64,000 nucleotides of DNA from Diphasiastrum complanatum (taxonomy: Eukaryota; Streptophyta; Lycopodiopsida; Lycopodiales; Lycopodiaceae). This document shows positions 43,990 to 55,949 of the stretch, one piece after another (position 1 is the stretch's first letter; every line of letters starts with the position of its first letter). A program made the position numbers and the translations under genes. Location of the stretch: NCBI GenBank assembly GCA_029204225.1, contig CM055110.1, positions 49,098,201 through 49,162,200 on the forward strand, read 5' to 3'. The notes below the pieces were generated by a model that made no database searches, had not been told where the DNA came from, and was given only the letters and a program-made list of their open reading frames with translations.

Positions 43990-44493
43990 ACCATTGTAAA
44001 GACCACTAGGGACAACCCCTAAGATGAGAATAGGAAAACACAAAAAGAGAGACAATGGAGAAAAGCCACCCAACCAAACCTAGAACTCTATGGAGAATCC
44101 TCTTGGATCTAGCCCCCAAGCCATGTGATAGCAAGAGGAGAAGAACTCTATAGGTAACCTAGACCAAAGTCATCGACATGATAATCTCTATCTCAATATA
44201 TAGAGAGTAGGATCCTGTGCATGAACCCATGCAATCCCCATGCCGGTCAACTATAAATAGTTCAACTTCATGCATTCATCTTGCCTATATCTGTCACACG
44301 TACATGCACTACTCCATATGTGCCAATTAGATTGTCTGGGTCCTCTCAAGGTCATTAGTCACCAATAGGCCTCGACTTGGAATAAAATATAGGCGTGACC
44401 AATAATCTCGAACACTGGAGGGCTGGTCTACCATATTAGGACTATTCCATGTCTTTATCTGAATATGGCCGTAACATTCTTCCTCTTTTAAAC
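43990..44493 (-). mobile_element. Probable gypsy LTR with polypurine tract
   Basis: On the minus strand a purine tract AAAAGAGGAAGAA (44477-44490) is followed by TGTTACGGCCATATTC from 44476 downwards. TGTTA after an A/G tract is typical of gypsy 3' LTRs. The lower end (about 43990) is a guess. No coding sequence was recognised above 44493. Confidence 0.55.
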
Positions 44494-45371
44494 AGGTTCT
44501 GTCCTCAAAACGGGAAAAAGAAAACATGAAACATTTTCTTAAGTTTTCAAATCTTACCATGAACCATTATTCTTAGTCTAATATTTCCATTTGAATAAAT
44601 ATTCAGAGATGCAACAATTCTTCAATTGCTTGTCTCTACTTATGAATACTAACTCAAATCCCAAAGATACACTAAGCAACAAATCTTTCAAATGGGTTGA
44701 TCTACTCTAAAATAAAATTCATCACCTTCATGTAACCCTAATTACATGAAACACTAGGTGACTTTACTTTATTTCATAAATCAATCCAAAAGTTGTAGAA
44801 AGCCCAAATCAATTTCTTGTGAAATATAATGCTTCTTGGTACAGATATTACTAGAATATCCAAATATTCTAAAATACCACAATTCAGTCATCTAAAATCT
44901 CTAGGGGATCCTTCAAGATAAAAATGACTTTAACTCAAATCTAAGTACCCCAGATACTCTCTTAAGTTAAGTGCTCTATTCCTAACAACATATGCAAGGA
45001 AATAGTAATCATTCAATCTTGATAGACTTGTCTACTCCTAGTTAATCAGAGATTTAAGTCGAAAACAGTACACAAGCATTCCTTAACTACAATCTATAAG
45101 GTAAGCAAATTTCTCATAAGTAAGCAACTACTTAATGAAATGCTTGTGAGCTAGAGTAAAGGAATTTCGGGTTTGAATAACATATCTAAATCCTTGACGC
45201 TCCCAATTGATCTAGAATTACTCATTATCTTAAGAATCCTCACATCCCGTTATAATCTTCTAATGAATTCTAAGTATCAATTTATGATCCGTCAATCATA
45301 AACTTTTAGAATCTTATGATTTTTCAATCATAATTTATTGGATTCCAAACCCATATTTTGTTGGAATTGTG
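44494..45371. other. AT-rich stretch without recognised genes
   Basis: Strongly AT-rich. It lies between the gypsy LTR start and the primer-binding-like cluster of the copia LTR; probably decayed retroelement interior. Confidence 0.4.
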
Positions 45372-45446
45372 GCTCGGATACCACTGTTATAGAATATTGT
45401 GGCTCTGAGGCCACTGTTATGAACGGTGGTGTTTGCTCTGATACCA
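45372..45446 (-). repeat. Three primer-binding-site-like motifs in tandem
   Basis: GCTCGGATACCA (45372-45383), GCTCTGAGGCCA (45402-45413) and GCTCTGATACCA (45435-45446) are reverse complements of the initiator-Met tRNA site TGGTATCAGAGC; the last is exact. They are spaced 30 and 33 bp apart, and the first two are followed by CTGTTAT. The exact copy is the likely functional site of the adjacent LTR. Confidence 0.7.
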
Positions 45447-45450
45447 CTCC

Positions 45451-46202
45451 TGTCGGAGAAAAATAAATTGATATAACCACTACTAGGATCGTGGATTACT
45501 TGGAGAATGGAGTTATGAACAGTTCTTTATGTGAGGAATCATATTATTAGTGTAGAAGTCATAGACTGCCGTGAAAGAGAGATTGCAAAAACAATTAGGT
45601 GTCTGAGACAGCCATGCAATCCTCTATTGCTGATAACTTGATATGAAGAGAGTGTAGAATCAATTCAGACGTCAGAGACAGCCATACACATCTCTTCTTA
45701 ATAGTGTTTGTGTGAGAGGAGCGAGAGTTATCATTCAACAAGAATACAATGAAGTGTAAAACAATAGCGAATTTTTATATTAAGTTGTAAATACAATGAT
45801 CAGACCACAATACAATTGCGCTAATAAGCGCGTGATCCTATAGTAGATTCAAGACAATTGCTAAGGTTCTAGAATAGTTCTCTCTCTCTCTCTCTCTCTC
45901 TCTAATCACTAACTCTGAGGAGTCAGCTACTAATGAAAAGCGTTCTCCCCTATCTGACCTCACGTATCAAAATCCTCTCATCTATCATCAATCATATCTT
46001 CTATCGCTCAATTACATGTATATATACATATCAGCTGAAAAGATCTTGTACTAACTTAACTTTACAATTACTGTGCCAAAAATTAGGTAAAAAATATAGA
46101 CTGTTTAAAAACAGTTCATTTTCTGCAAGTTATATTTGAGAGAGTAAAAATTAGGGAAGGAAGGGCTGTTGGGATGAGTAGGAGTTAGATTAAATTTCAA
46201 CA
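45451..46202 (-). mobile_element. Copia LTR shared by two element halves, 752 bp
   Basis: On the minus strand it starts TGTTGAAATTTAATC at 46202, directly after the polypurine tract GCTTAAGGGGGAG (46203-46215), and ends CTCCGACA at 45451, four bases before an exact primer binding site. It contains a TATA-like GTATATATAC near 46020. Seen from the 46.2-47.8 kb copia coding remnant it is a 3' LTR; seen from the primer binding site it is a 5' LTR. Confidence 0.8.
45879..45903. repeat. (TC)n microsatellite, 25 bp
   Basis: Short CT run inside the copia LTR. Confidence 0.9.
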
Positions 46203-46215
46203 CTCCCCCTTAAGC

Positions 46216-47795
46216 TAACTGCTATGAATCTGATCTGCAATTGAGATTTAACATACATGTGTCAAAATATCAGCCAACATATTGTCTGTATGACAGTAAC
46301 TTAGTACAACATCTTGACTCTGAACTTTCTCTCTAAGGAAATGGAATTGAACTTCTATATGCTTAGTTCTATTATGAGTTCATGGGTTCAGAGATAGAGT
46401 TATGCAGCTCTGATTGTCGCACTGGAGTATTGTTAGATTGATTTGTGGGGATTGCAGATCCTACAGCAGCTTCCATAGCCAGAATATCTCCTTCACTACT
46501 GATGTAGTTGCAACATATTCAGATTCTGTGGAGGACAGAGAAATGCATTTCTACTTTCTGCTGTTCCATGAGATGGGTCCTCCTGCAAGGAAACAAATGT
46601 AGCCTGATGTGGATTTTCTGGTATCCACGTCTCCTGCCCAATCTGAATCTGAATAAGTGGTCAATGTGAGTGCAACTTCTATATTGCCATTATAGCTCAA
46701 AGCGTAGCTTGAATGTACCTCAGTATTGTTTGCAGAGCTTTCCAGTGCTGTAGGCCTGGATTGGACATGTACTGAGATAATGTGTTTACTGCATATGCTA
46801 GATCAGGTCATGTGTAGATCATAGAATACATAATAGATCCTATGATAGACTGATAAGGATACCTGCACATTTCTTGCTGATTTGCTTGAGTTTTGGGGCA
46901 CATGTCTTTGGACAGCTTAGCTCCTGGATCCATAGGTGTGTCTATGGGCTTGCAGTCCTCCATGCCAATTCTGTGAAGTACATTAGTCAAGTAGGATTCT
47001 TGGCTTATAGTTATCCTTCTACCTGTGTGATCTCTACTGATCTCCATACCAAGAAGGTAATGGACTGGGTCTAAATCAGTCATCTAAAATCTTGATGAAA
47101 GCAAAGATTTGGTTTTTTGTAACAACTGATTTGAATTGCTGATGATTAAAGAATCATCAACATATAATGCTATTATGACATAGCTTGACTCTTTACGCCT
47201 GAGATATACATTACAGTCTGCAAAGCAAGAAGTAAGATTGTGCTGCAACAAGAAGTGATTAATTCTGTCATACCAGGCCCTGGGAGCTTGCTTAAGATCA
47301 TATAAAGCCTTATGCAATTTACATACCAGATGCTCCTTGCCTTGAAGGACGTAACCTTCTAGTTGATAGATGAATATATCTTCTTGTATAAATCCGTGTA
47401 GGAATGCCGTCTGGACGTCCATCTAGTGAATGTCCAGATCTTCTGTAGTAGCTATAGCCAGTAAGGTACAAATAGACTGATGCTTTACCACTGGACTAAA
47501 GGTCTCAGTGTAGTCTATCCCATATACTTGTTCAAAGCCTTTAACCACCAGTCTAGCTTTCCATTTGGATATGGATCCATCTGGCTTAAGCTTCACTTAA
47601 AGATCCACTTGGAGTCAATTGGTTTTACACCGGTAGGAGGATTGACAAGACTTCAGGTCTTGTTCTTCATTAGAGACTGATACTCAGCATCCACGGCAAC
47701 CTTCCAATTGTCTGCATTGGGCATTGACAGAGCTTCTGCAACTGTGGCAGGTTCATCGTGACTGATGAACCCCTGAGGGACAAAGTTGCAAGACA
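46216..47795 (-). pseudogene. Ty1/copia reverse transcriptase-RNase H (family D)
   Basis: From the junction near 47795 the minus strand reads a pre-RT segment (GFISHDEPATVAEALSMPNA) and KNKTWSLVN. It continues in pieces through [56 protein letters not shown] and the catalytic LYVDDSLII. A stop at 47084 precedes LDPVHYLLGMEISRD, DCKPIDTPMDPG and the RNase H region to about 46500 (SGYICF-like, many stops). It ends at the polypurine tract at 46203. It differs strongly from family B, to which it is fused. Stops at about 47424, 47598 and 47655 and frameshifts inactivate it. Confidence 0.85.
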
Positions 47796-50418
47796 TATGA
47801 TTAATCTAATGGTCACAAGCTTTGCAACAGGTGCAAAGGTTTCATCATAATCTATGCCTTTGACTTGCAAAAAACCTTTTGCTACAAGTCTAGCTTTATA
47901 CTTATGAATGGAACCATCTTGATTATATTTCAATCTATATATCCATTTACAAGTAAGAGGCTTCTTTCCATAAGGTAGATCAACAAGCTTCCAAGTTTGA
48001 TTTTCGATTAGTGCATCAAACTCTACTTGCATAGCTTTCCTCCAATATTGAGACTTATTTGCTTCCTCAAAAGTAGTTGGTTCTTCAAGCATAGTAGTCA
48101 AGAAAGTATAAGAGTTGAGTAGTTGAGAATCTTCCCTTTGCTCCCCTTTGTCACTATAAGTGAGCCTTGATGGCTCAATCCTTGTCCTTGTTTATCTTCT
48201 TGGCACCCTTGGACTTTGAGTAAGTTCCACTTGGTCTTCATCTTCATGAAGCTCATCCTCGGCCATAACATGATCCTTGACAAGTTGAGTGTTGTTGGAA
48301 GTCACCTTTCCTTTAGCTTGGAGAGATTCATCAAAAAGTACATCTCTACTTACAACAACTTTTTTGGTAATAGGATCAAATATCCTATAAGCTTTCTTAC
48401 TTTCACTATAACCAACAAAGATGCCTTTGAAAGAAGTGGCATCTTCCTTTTTCCTTGTTTCTAAAGGAATATGTACATAATAAGTACATCCAAAAACTTT
48501 CGACTAAGATTTGGCTTTTTGCCAAACAATACTTCATAAGGTGTAAGTTCTTTAATGGCACTATTAGTCATTCTAAAGTTTGCACATAAAATAGCTTCTC
48601 CCCAAAATGAAATAGGAAGGGATGCATCTAATCTCATAGTTTTAGCACACTCACATAGTGTCCTATTCTTTCTCTCAGCTACTCCATTTTGTTGTGGAGT
48701 ATATGTGCAAGTAAACTCTCTCCTAATGCCATTAGTTTCACAAAACTTTTTCATTCTATTGGAGATGTACTCCCCTCCATTATCACTTCTTAATACTTTC
48801 AAGCTAGTATTAAGTTGTTTTTCCACAAGAGTTTTAAACTTTACAAAAGACTCAAAAACTTCACTTTTCTTAGACAAGAGATAAACCCAAGAGTATCTTG
48901 ATCTATCATCAATGAAAGTGACATACATAAGAGCTCCACCATTTGATTCATGTGAAAATGAATGAACATCCGAGTGTATAAGGTCAAGAGGAGAGTTAGA
49001 TCTTGTCAAAGAACTCTTGAAAGGTAGCTTATGAGATTTGGAGAGTCCACAAGCTTCACAAGCTTGCCACACTTGGATATGGTTTTGGGAAGTCCACTTG
49101 CTAGCTCCTTTGTCACCATGGTCTCCATAGCTTTGTAGTTAGGATGACCTAATCTTTTTGCCATAATTCCACTTGAGTGAGCTCCTCCCTTGCCATGTTC
49201 ACACTTCCAACCATCACATTAGCATCTAATTTGAATAACCTCCCTTGCTTGAAACCACTAGCAATACATTTTTCATCTTTCAAGATAGAACATGCTCCAT
49301 GCTTGAAATGTACATCTAATCCACTATCCATAAGTTGTCCTACACTCAACAAGTTCTTTGTAATTGAAGGTACATAAAGAACATTGTCTAGATCTACTTT
49401 TTTAAATGATCCTAGACATAAAGGAATGGATCCAACACCTACAATCTCACGTTCTTGATCACTTGCAGTGAAGATAAATCTCTTAAAACTATTGTAAGAA
49501 AGTAGATTAGAAAAGTAGTCTTTTTGGTGAGTCATGTGAGAGCTTGCCCCACTATCAATCCACCAAGTGTCTTGATTAGATGTTTGTGGTGAGGATACCA
49601 TCAAAGGTAGATTGCCTTCTTCCTCCTCCTCCTCCTCAAGCACAAGATTGCCTTGATGGTCCTTCTCTTGGGCATTCTTCTTGTAGCACTCAGATGCAGA
49701 ATGTCCCTTTTTGCCACAAAAGAAACACTTTAGCTTTGTCTTGTCCTTCTTACTCTTGCCTTTGGAACTTGACGCTCCATCTTTGTTCTCCATCTCCATG
49801 TCTTGAGTCTTCTTGGATGGAAACTTTTTCTTCTTGCCTTTCAAGGAAAAGTTAGCTTTTTTATCACCATCATTCAAAGATAAGGAACTCATCCTACTTT
49901 TGATATGAAGCATTCTACTCTCCTCACTTACAAGCACACTTTGGAGTTTTTCAATACTAGAAAGTGAATCTTGAATAGCAAAAGTTTGAACAAGATTGGA
50001 ATAATCATCTCCTAATCCATTCAAAATGATTTGAACTAATTTATCATCTTTGATTTTATCATCTATAGAAGACAACTCCATATTCAAAGATTTGAAGACA
50101 TAATTTTGGGCATTCCTTCAAAAGTTCATTACTTACATTCATCTTTATGCAATGTAATGCAACTCTACATCTCTTTTTGTACTTTACCAATTCAACTCCA
50201 CCTTGAGGTTCTACTTCCACCTCAAGTACTATGTCATAAAGATCATGAAGTACAAGCAAAGACTCCATTTGAACTATCCAAGTAGCATAATTAGTGGATG
50301 TAAGCCTTTCACTAGCTTCAAGCAAAAACCCACCCATTGATGCCATTTTTGAATGTGAAAAAGCACTAGAAACTCTTATGGTTTGTCTAAGAGATCTAAA
50401 CCTAAAGTCTTCTAGCAA
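47796..50418 (-). pseudogene. Ty1/copia gag-pol remnant (family B, sister of A)
   Basis: Going down the minus strand, 50418-50059 holds the gag N-terminus (MASMGGFLLEASERLTSTNY, almost identical to the plus-strand element at 32158). 50087-49149 has the gag remainder, the zinc knuckle CFFCGKKGHSASEC, protease WWIDSGASSHMTHQ and pre-integrase start. 49072-48461 encodes integrase (DLIHSDVHSFS, TFIDDRSRYSWVYLL, LRSDNGGEYIS, QQNGVAERKNRTL). 48283-47796 encodes the linker and reverse transcriptase entry (YWRKAMQVEFDALIENQTWKLVDLP, CKWIYRLKYNQDGS, FAPVAKLVTIRLII). At about 47795 it switches to family D. An internal gag deletion and frameshifts at about 50070, 49150 and 48460 break it, but it is the best-preserved integrase in the window. 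Confidence 0.9.
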
Positions 50419-50937
50419 TTTAGAAAGCTTATAGACACAATCCTATCACTCATGAACCAATCTAGAATGATGGAAATTTAAATTCTAGTCTCAAACTTGC
50501 AAAATTACTCCTTAATCTATGATTTTTAGCAATATCTCTCTTCAACTTCAACACACACTCAAAAAATCAGAGAAGATCAATTAATGCACCTAATTCAACC
50601 TCCAAATTTAATTTTTTGGCTGATCTAATCCAAGAACTAATCAAGGGATTAGATTCTCTATAGAAAATGCTTGATTTTGCACTAAAAAAACTCTCAAATT
50701 GGGTGTGTGAGTAAGATTGTACAATTTTTTGAAATTTCTCAGCCAAAACCGGAGCTGCACGACCTCACACGTGTGAAAAGTGTTCCTACAGCCCACAACA
50801 AGTTCTGTTCCAAAAATATTGAGGATATCTATCAAATCCAACTCGCTACACAAAAATTGGCTAGTTTCCTAAAACTTGCTAATTTTGGCTTTGATTTGGA
50901 TCAACCCTATCAATTTCAATAAAACCTCTTGTACTTG

Positions 50938-51195
50938 GCTCTTATACCATGTGGAAAAAGTACAAAATGGACCAAGAGTGGATCCTAATATGATCCTCAA
51001 GAGCGATTGGATGTTAGATTTACTTGATCTATCAATCTACAAAGATTAAGATCAATCTAGATCAATTCTAGACATAAAAGCTTAACAAGAACAATCATTT
51101 AATGACGGTAAATGTACTTGCTAATTTCACACGTTTGAAACCCTGTCAGAGTATGGACTCCAACCTGAAAATAAAGTACACTATGATAGATATTA
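50938..51195 (-). mobile_element. Truncated 5' LTR and primer site of copia B
   Basis: The reverse complement of 50938-50950 is TGGTATAAGAGCC, a primer binding site. Above it, 50951-51195 matches the end of the LTR at 30224-31555 (GTACTTTTTCCACA, GGATCCACTCTTGG, ATTGATCTAGATTG and the GAGTCC.TACTC.GACAG region) in reverse complement. The LTR is cut at about 51195. Confidence 0.75.
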
Positions 51196-53250
51196 TTTTT
51201 CTAACACTTTGATCAGGAAGTGGAGGGTCTTCATAGAGGAAGAACCTGTGGTATGGGATGTAGGCGATTCCAAAATGAAGATCTGAGACTAATGGATCAG
51301 TTGACCGTAGTAAGGCCGTAAATCTTAGTGATGCCAAATATTATCGGTCATAAAACGGGTGTTTTGTCAGAAATTTGAGATATTGGTCATGACAACATTT
51401 TTGGATATCTCAAATTTACAAAAATGGAAACCCGACAAGCTATTTCTTTATAAAGGATATATTGGTGAATTTCTAGAGACGTTAATTAACCCGATTTTTT
51501 GTGATTTCTTGGAGGTAATTTTGATTACCCATTGACCATGGATGATGTCACAGAAATGGTTAATGAAACCATTTTCTAAAATTGTTTTCTCTACTTGAAT
51601 CTTCAAGAAATCCTTTTCTAATTTACAGGTTAATTCACAAGCTTGGTAACGAAGAAGATCTTTGGTTTAGTCACTATGTTGGGACATCATTGATATTTGC
51701 TAAAAATGATGCAACATTTCTTTGGCTTTCAAGATTTTCTCGTATCTTTTCTTTTAAACTTCTCCTGAGCAAATCACAAATGATATGCACCCCTTGGAAA
51801 CTCGTGGCATTTCCTATTAGAAAGGGGGAGAAGTAGGAAGAAAAAAGAGTTATCAAGGAGAAGCATCTGTCAATGAATCCAGGAGGAATCTGTTATGGAT
51901 GACAGACTTGTTTTAGAAATCAGAGACGATAGGATATTAAGATATTACAAGAATCCTTTATGGATTATAATAGATATCTGGTTTGAAGATTTAAGGGGGG
52001 GGGGGATTTAGAAAGTTACTCTTGCAGTAGATAAGTGGCTGATAACAAGTCTGATTGATTTGTGTCAGAACTTGGTAATTCTATTGCAAGATGGGGTTTT
52101 GTTGAAACCTGTTCCTTGCTAGATATAGTCAGCTTGGTCTTAGTGTGAACTGAGATCCATGGGTTGATGCAAGGAAGGAAATTCATGCTAGCAATATATT
52201 CTTTTGAGTTAATCTCTAGTTGAGATTTTTGGGTGTGAAATAGCACTCTTTGAGAAATATTTTCTCTTAGAGGATAACCAAGTTACAGAATTCTTGGTTA
52301 TGAAAGTGTTGTGTATAGATTTGGAGATATCTGTAGAGATATGCTATGTAGTGAATCTTTGTGGGATCATAAAGCCTTTTGTACAAACTTTTAATCCTGT
52401 GGATCTACAAAGTGTTCCGTGAACTAAGTTTATTTGCATGCATAAACTAGTTGTTGGTACATAGGCATATTGATGAGAATTGTGTCTAAGACAATTTCTT
52501 GTTGGGTTAGTAATTTCTCATTGAGAATTGCTTATTGACTTAGAAGTGATTTAGAATCAGATTAAATGTGGTGTTTTGGGTACGACACCTAGACATTTAA
52601 ATATTTCCTAAATTCGATATAGCTAACCGAGTCAGAAGCGTTACTTCTAAGTTAGTTTTTGAAAATCAACAATATAATCTTACTTATGGATATTGTTGTT
52701 AAGATGTATTGCTTATAAGTCACAACGTTTATGAGTCATTTTGGATTCATTTACTGATAGCTGTGCATAGAATACACGAGAACTTTTGGAACTTATTTTT
52801 TCCCGTTCGAAAAAAAATGGAATGTTATCCCGGAAGTCTCAGGAGAGTTGGATAGTTGTTGGTTGCCAAAAGTCAGGGCTTCGCGTAATGAAGTTTTGTT
52901 AAATCTTAAGTTATTCTGAATTAGAACTTAAGAGAAAGATCTAGACGTATTCTAGACTGGGACCCTAACTTTGGAATGACAATTTGTTAGGGATTATAAT
53001 CTTTATATAGGCATTGTGTGTGAGTTGGAAAAGTTTGAAACTTTCCAGATGGAAAGGACTTTTAGGAACAACTTATGTGTCTTTTAAGAATTGTAATGCA
53101 CTCTCATGATGTACTCTTATAATATGGTATGATCTCGGGAGGCTGGAGAGTTGAGATTGGTGAATCATAACTCAGATTCTAGGATATACCTAATCCGTAA
53201 GAGAGGATTGTGATTGGTAGATTACTTTGGATGAATAAACAAGACACTGG
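51196..53250. other. Decayed sequence without recognised genes
   Basis: AT-rich with short frames. A poly-G run of 12 lies at about 51994-52005 after TTTAA, possibly a decayed polypurine tract. It precedes a plus-strand gypsy integrase remnant and could be the eroded interior of that element. Confidence 0.4.
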
Positions 53251-54250
53251 AATTTTGGTAGTGACTGGCCATCTTACCAAATCGACTATGTTTATTTGGG
53301 TAAAGACCAAATAATTATTAGAGTATCTCTTTTGGCTTTACGAAGTACCAAAGTGACATTATGAACATTCGCGATTCGAAGTTTGCTGGTCACTTTGTGT
53401 CGACCGTATTTGCTAAACTAGAGATGACTCTAAGCTTTAAGTTCTACTGATCATTGGTAGTTACGTTCTTTTATTAAGTATAGGACAAGAATCCGATGAA
53501 TTATGATTGACGAATTGTAGTTTAGATTCTAGTTATACTTGATCATTTAAAAGAAGGATTACCTGCATGATCAAAAGGTCGGATAAGATATGTATTTGTA
53601 TTTTGATAGCAATATCTTCGGAGAGGAAATTATCCTTGATGGAGATTGAGTTATTATAAGCATTTGGCTACCGGTTATAGCCCATTCATGCTTATGTATT
53701 GTTTTGAACTTATATCACTCATTGCGATTAAGACTCGGTCGATCAAGTTTCAGAAAGTAGCGGATTTCCTACTTGATATGTAGGAAATGCTACGGATTGC
53801 ACGTGAGAATGTCTAGTGTACCCACAATGGGGACCAACATTATGCAAGTCTGAAAAGATCACCAAGAGACTTCCAAGTGGGGGATTGGGTATTTTTTGAG
53901 AATCCAAAAGAATTCGCGTGTAATGCATACTGGAAAGCAATATAAGTTGTCCCCTAGATATAGAGGACCATTTAAGATCTTGAAAAAGATCGGATCCTTA
54001 GCTTACCAATTGGAACTCCCGGAAGGATCGCAAGTGCATCTCGTATTTCATGTAAACCATCTTTGGAAAAGTCTACATAAAGGAGTGTATCTTGGATTTG
54101 TAGATCAATTGGACCGTTGGATGAATCATCGGGAGTATCTCCACTTGAACCCGAAACGATCTTGGAAACAAGAACTAAACGATTGAGAAATCGTATAGTT
54201 ACCGAGCATCTGGTTCGATAGAATGGATATACGGACGATGATGATTCCTA
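53251..54250 (+). pseudogene. Ty3/gypsy integrase remnant
   Basis: Near 53260 the translation reads VVTGHLTKST.FIWVKT, the start of the gypsy integrase core, then decays through many stops. From 53896 to 54186 one open frame gives the C-terminal part: YKLSPRYRGPFKILKKIGSLAYQLELPEG and VHLVFHVNHLWKSL, the GPY/F module. The end of the polyprotein lies near 54250, about 60 bp before a polypurine tract. No chromodomain is evident after WKS; a WM.HREY.HLNPKRSWKQE stretch may be its decayed remnant. Confidence 0.8.
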
Positions 54251-54311
54251 GGAATAGGAAGGGAGCTTAAGGAGGATCTTTTCCAGTTTTGAGTTTTGAG
54301 AACAAAACTTG

Positions 54312-54327
54312 AATAAGGGGGGAAGAA
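54312..54327 (+). other. Polypurine tract
   Basis: AATAAGGGGGGAAGAA lies directly before TGTCATGCCC. This is the plus-strand priming site next to the 3' LTR of the gypsy element. Confidence 0.8.
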
Positions 54328-54715
54328 TGTCATGCCCATGACTGGTCTCGAGTAGCATGTCCACGCTAGAGATCAGTAGACAACTCATAAGTTAGTTGTG
54401 ACAATAAGGGAATTGGGGCCCTTATGTGTGCATGGTCATAATTAATGGTCGTAGGCCTAAACACTTGATGGTAGATTTGTATGGTCTATCAGTGAGTCAT
54501 TGGGAAACTGGATGACGTGGCCCAGATAGGCTGCAGAGGTGTCCAGTGAGGTGTCACAGTGCACTACTAGTGGTGCATGGGCCTTGGAGGGTATAAGTAT
54601 ACCTGCTGGGCTCTCACTAGTGTATGTTTGATAGCATGACCGGTGGCAGGATGCTACTGGTATGATGTCTCATTCCTTGACTGTGATGAATCTATAGCTT
54701 GGGGGCTAGATCCGT
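54328..54715 (+). mobile_element. 3' LTR of the gypsy element (truncated)
   Basis: It starts TGTCATGCCCATGACTGG and has a TATA-like GTATAAGTATACC at about 54591. Copia coding sequence on the minus strand begins at 54716, so the LTR end is probably lost there. No second copy was found in the window. Confidence 0.65.
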
Positions 54716-55870
54716 TCAATCTAGATTTGGTTGAGTTGGCTTGTCCACCATCAGGCTCCCTTGTGTTGCTTGTGATTGGCATGCTTGGAATAGGACCCTT
54801 GGATTGAGGACTTTATAGCTTGCTTGATACAATGTCATTGAGTTCATATGGCATAGTCTCTTGTGCCATAGAACATCTAACGAATCATGGGTTTGATGTG
54901 CTTGACCTATAGGTAGGCGTACCTTCAAGTGATACATGTTGTCTTTTCTTCTACCTTGTGTAATCAATGTATTGGTGCTTGCATCAACGACATTGCATAT
55001 TTCGTCTAAGAATGTCACACACATCCCAGCATTTACTATCCTTGCGACTGATAGCAAGTCCTGCTGTAGTGTAGATACGAACAAAACGTCTTCGAGCCGT
55101 CTGTCTCTGCCATTTGTGTTGAGCCATAGAAAACCAATACCATTCACTTGATGTTTTGATCCGTCTCCAAGAATAATAAATCTTGATGGATCTACACTCC
55201 GAAAGTCAGACATTATCCGCCTTGATGTAACGAAGTGTGAGGTAGCTCCTAAATCAAGGATTACCTCATGTGTGTCAGGTGTCAATGCTGCACACATGTC
55301 TACACAGATATAGGTGGTCGAATTACCATGATTTGATCTTTCTTCGCCCATCTTCGAGCTTTTTGGCTCTTCGACATAGGACGAACTATTATTATTCTCC
55401 CGTCTGCCTTGAGGCTGTTTGTTTCTCAGGTTCTGGTAATACTCCGTGGCTGCATGACCCTTCTTCTGGCAATGGATACACTTGATCTTTGGATTAGCCA
55501 ACACGAATCGACAATATGTCCTTCATGTTTGCATCTCACGCATACTTTCTTGTCGGCATTCTACTGTCTCGGCTTTCCTACGTTCTGCCATCCACCTTTG
55601 TTGGCTCCCTCTGCTTGCTGGTCCCGATCTTGCCTTCGGTCTGACTCCCTCTTAGGCTTGAATTGCTTCCTTGGCTTCTCCTTGTTGCTGTAGAGAGCTT
55701 GGTCAGAAGCATCCTTGTGATCAAGGTGCTCACGAGCCGACTTCTTCTCGAATCTCGATCACTGCCTTTTCAAGTTTCATAGCTGGATCCATTGCTAGCA
55801 ACATTCGGAGATACACGATTAATAAGCAGACAATAATTCAATCAAGATCAGACAATTTAGAATGATATGT
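54716..55870 (-). pseudogene. Ty1/copia gag-protease remnant with altered active site
   Basis: The minus frame 55504-54716 begins after one intact zinc knuckle (CVRC.4.H.4.C, about 55550-55510 in a shifted frame). Its second knuckle reads CIHCQKKGHAATEYY, where the last Cys is Tyr. The protease active site is DLGATSHFV, with Leu for the usual Ser or Thr. The protease tail (LEDVLFVSTLQQDLLSVARI) and pre-integrase motif (LWHKRLCHMNSMTLYQ) follow, and the frame ends in unrelated residues at the gypsy LTR. Upstream gag (55870-55560) is broken by stops. It is related to 30061-29440. Confidence 0.8.
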
Positions 55871-55949
55871 GCTTAACAGCTACAACATCATCTATTGATC
55901 CTCTTTGTTCAAGCACTATTTGACAAACCCACACAATGCATCGACCTGA

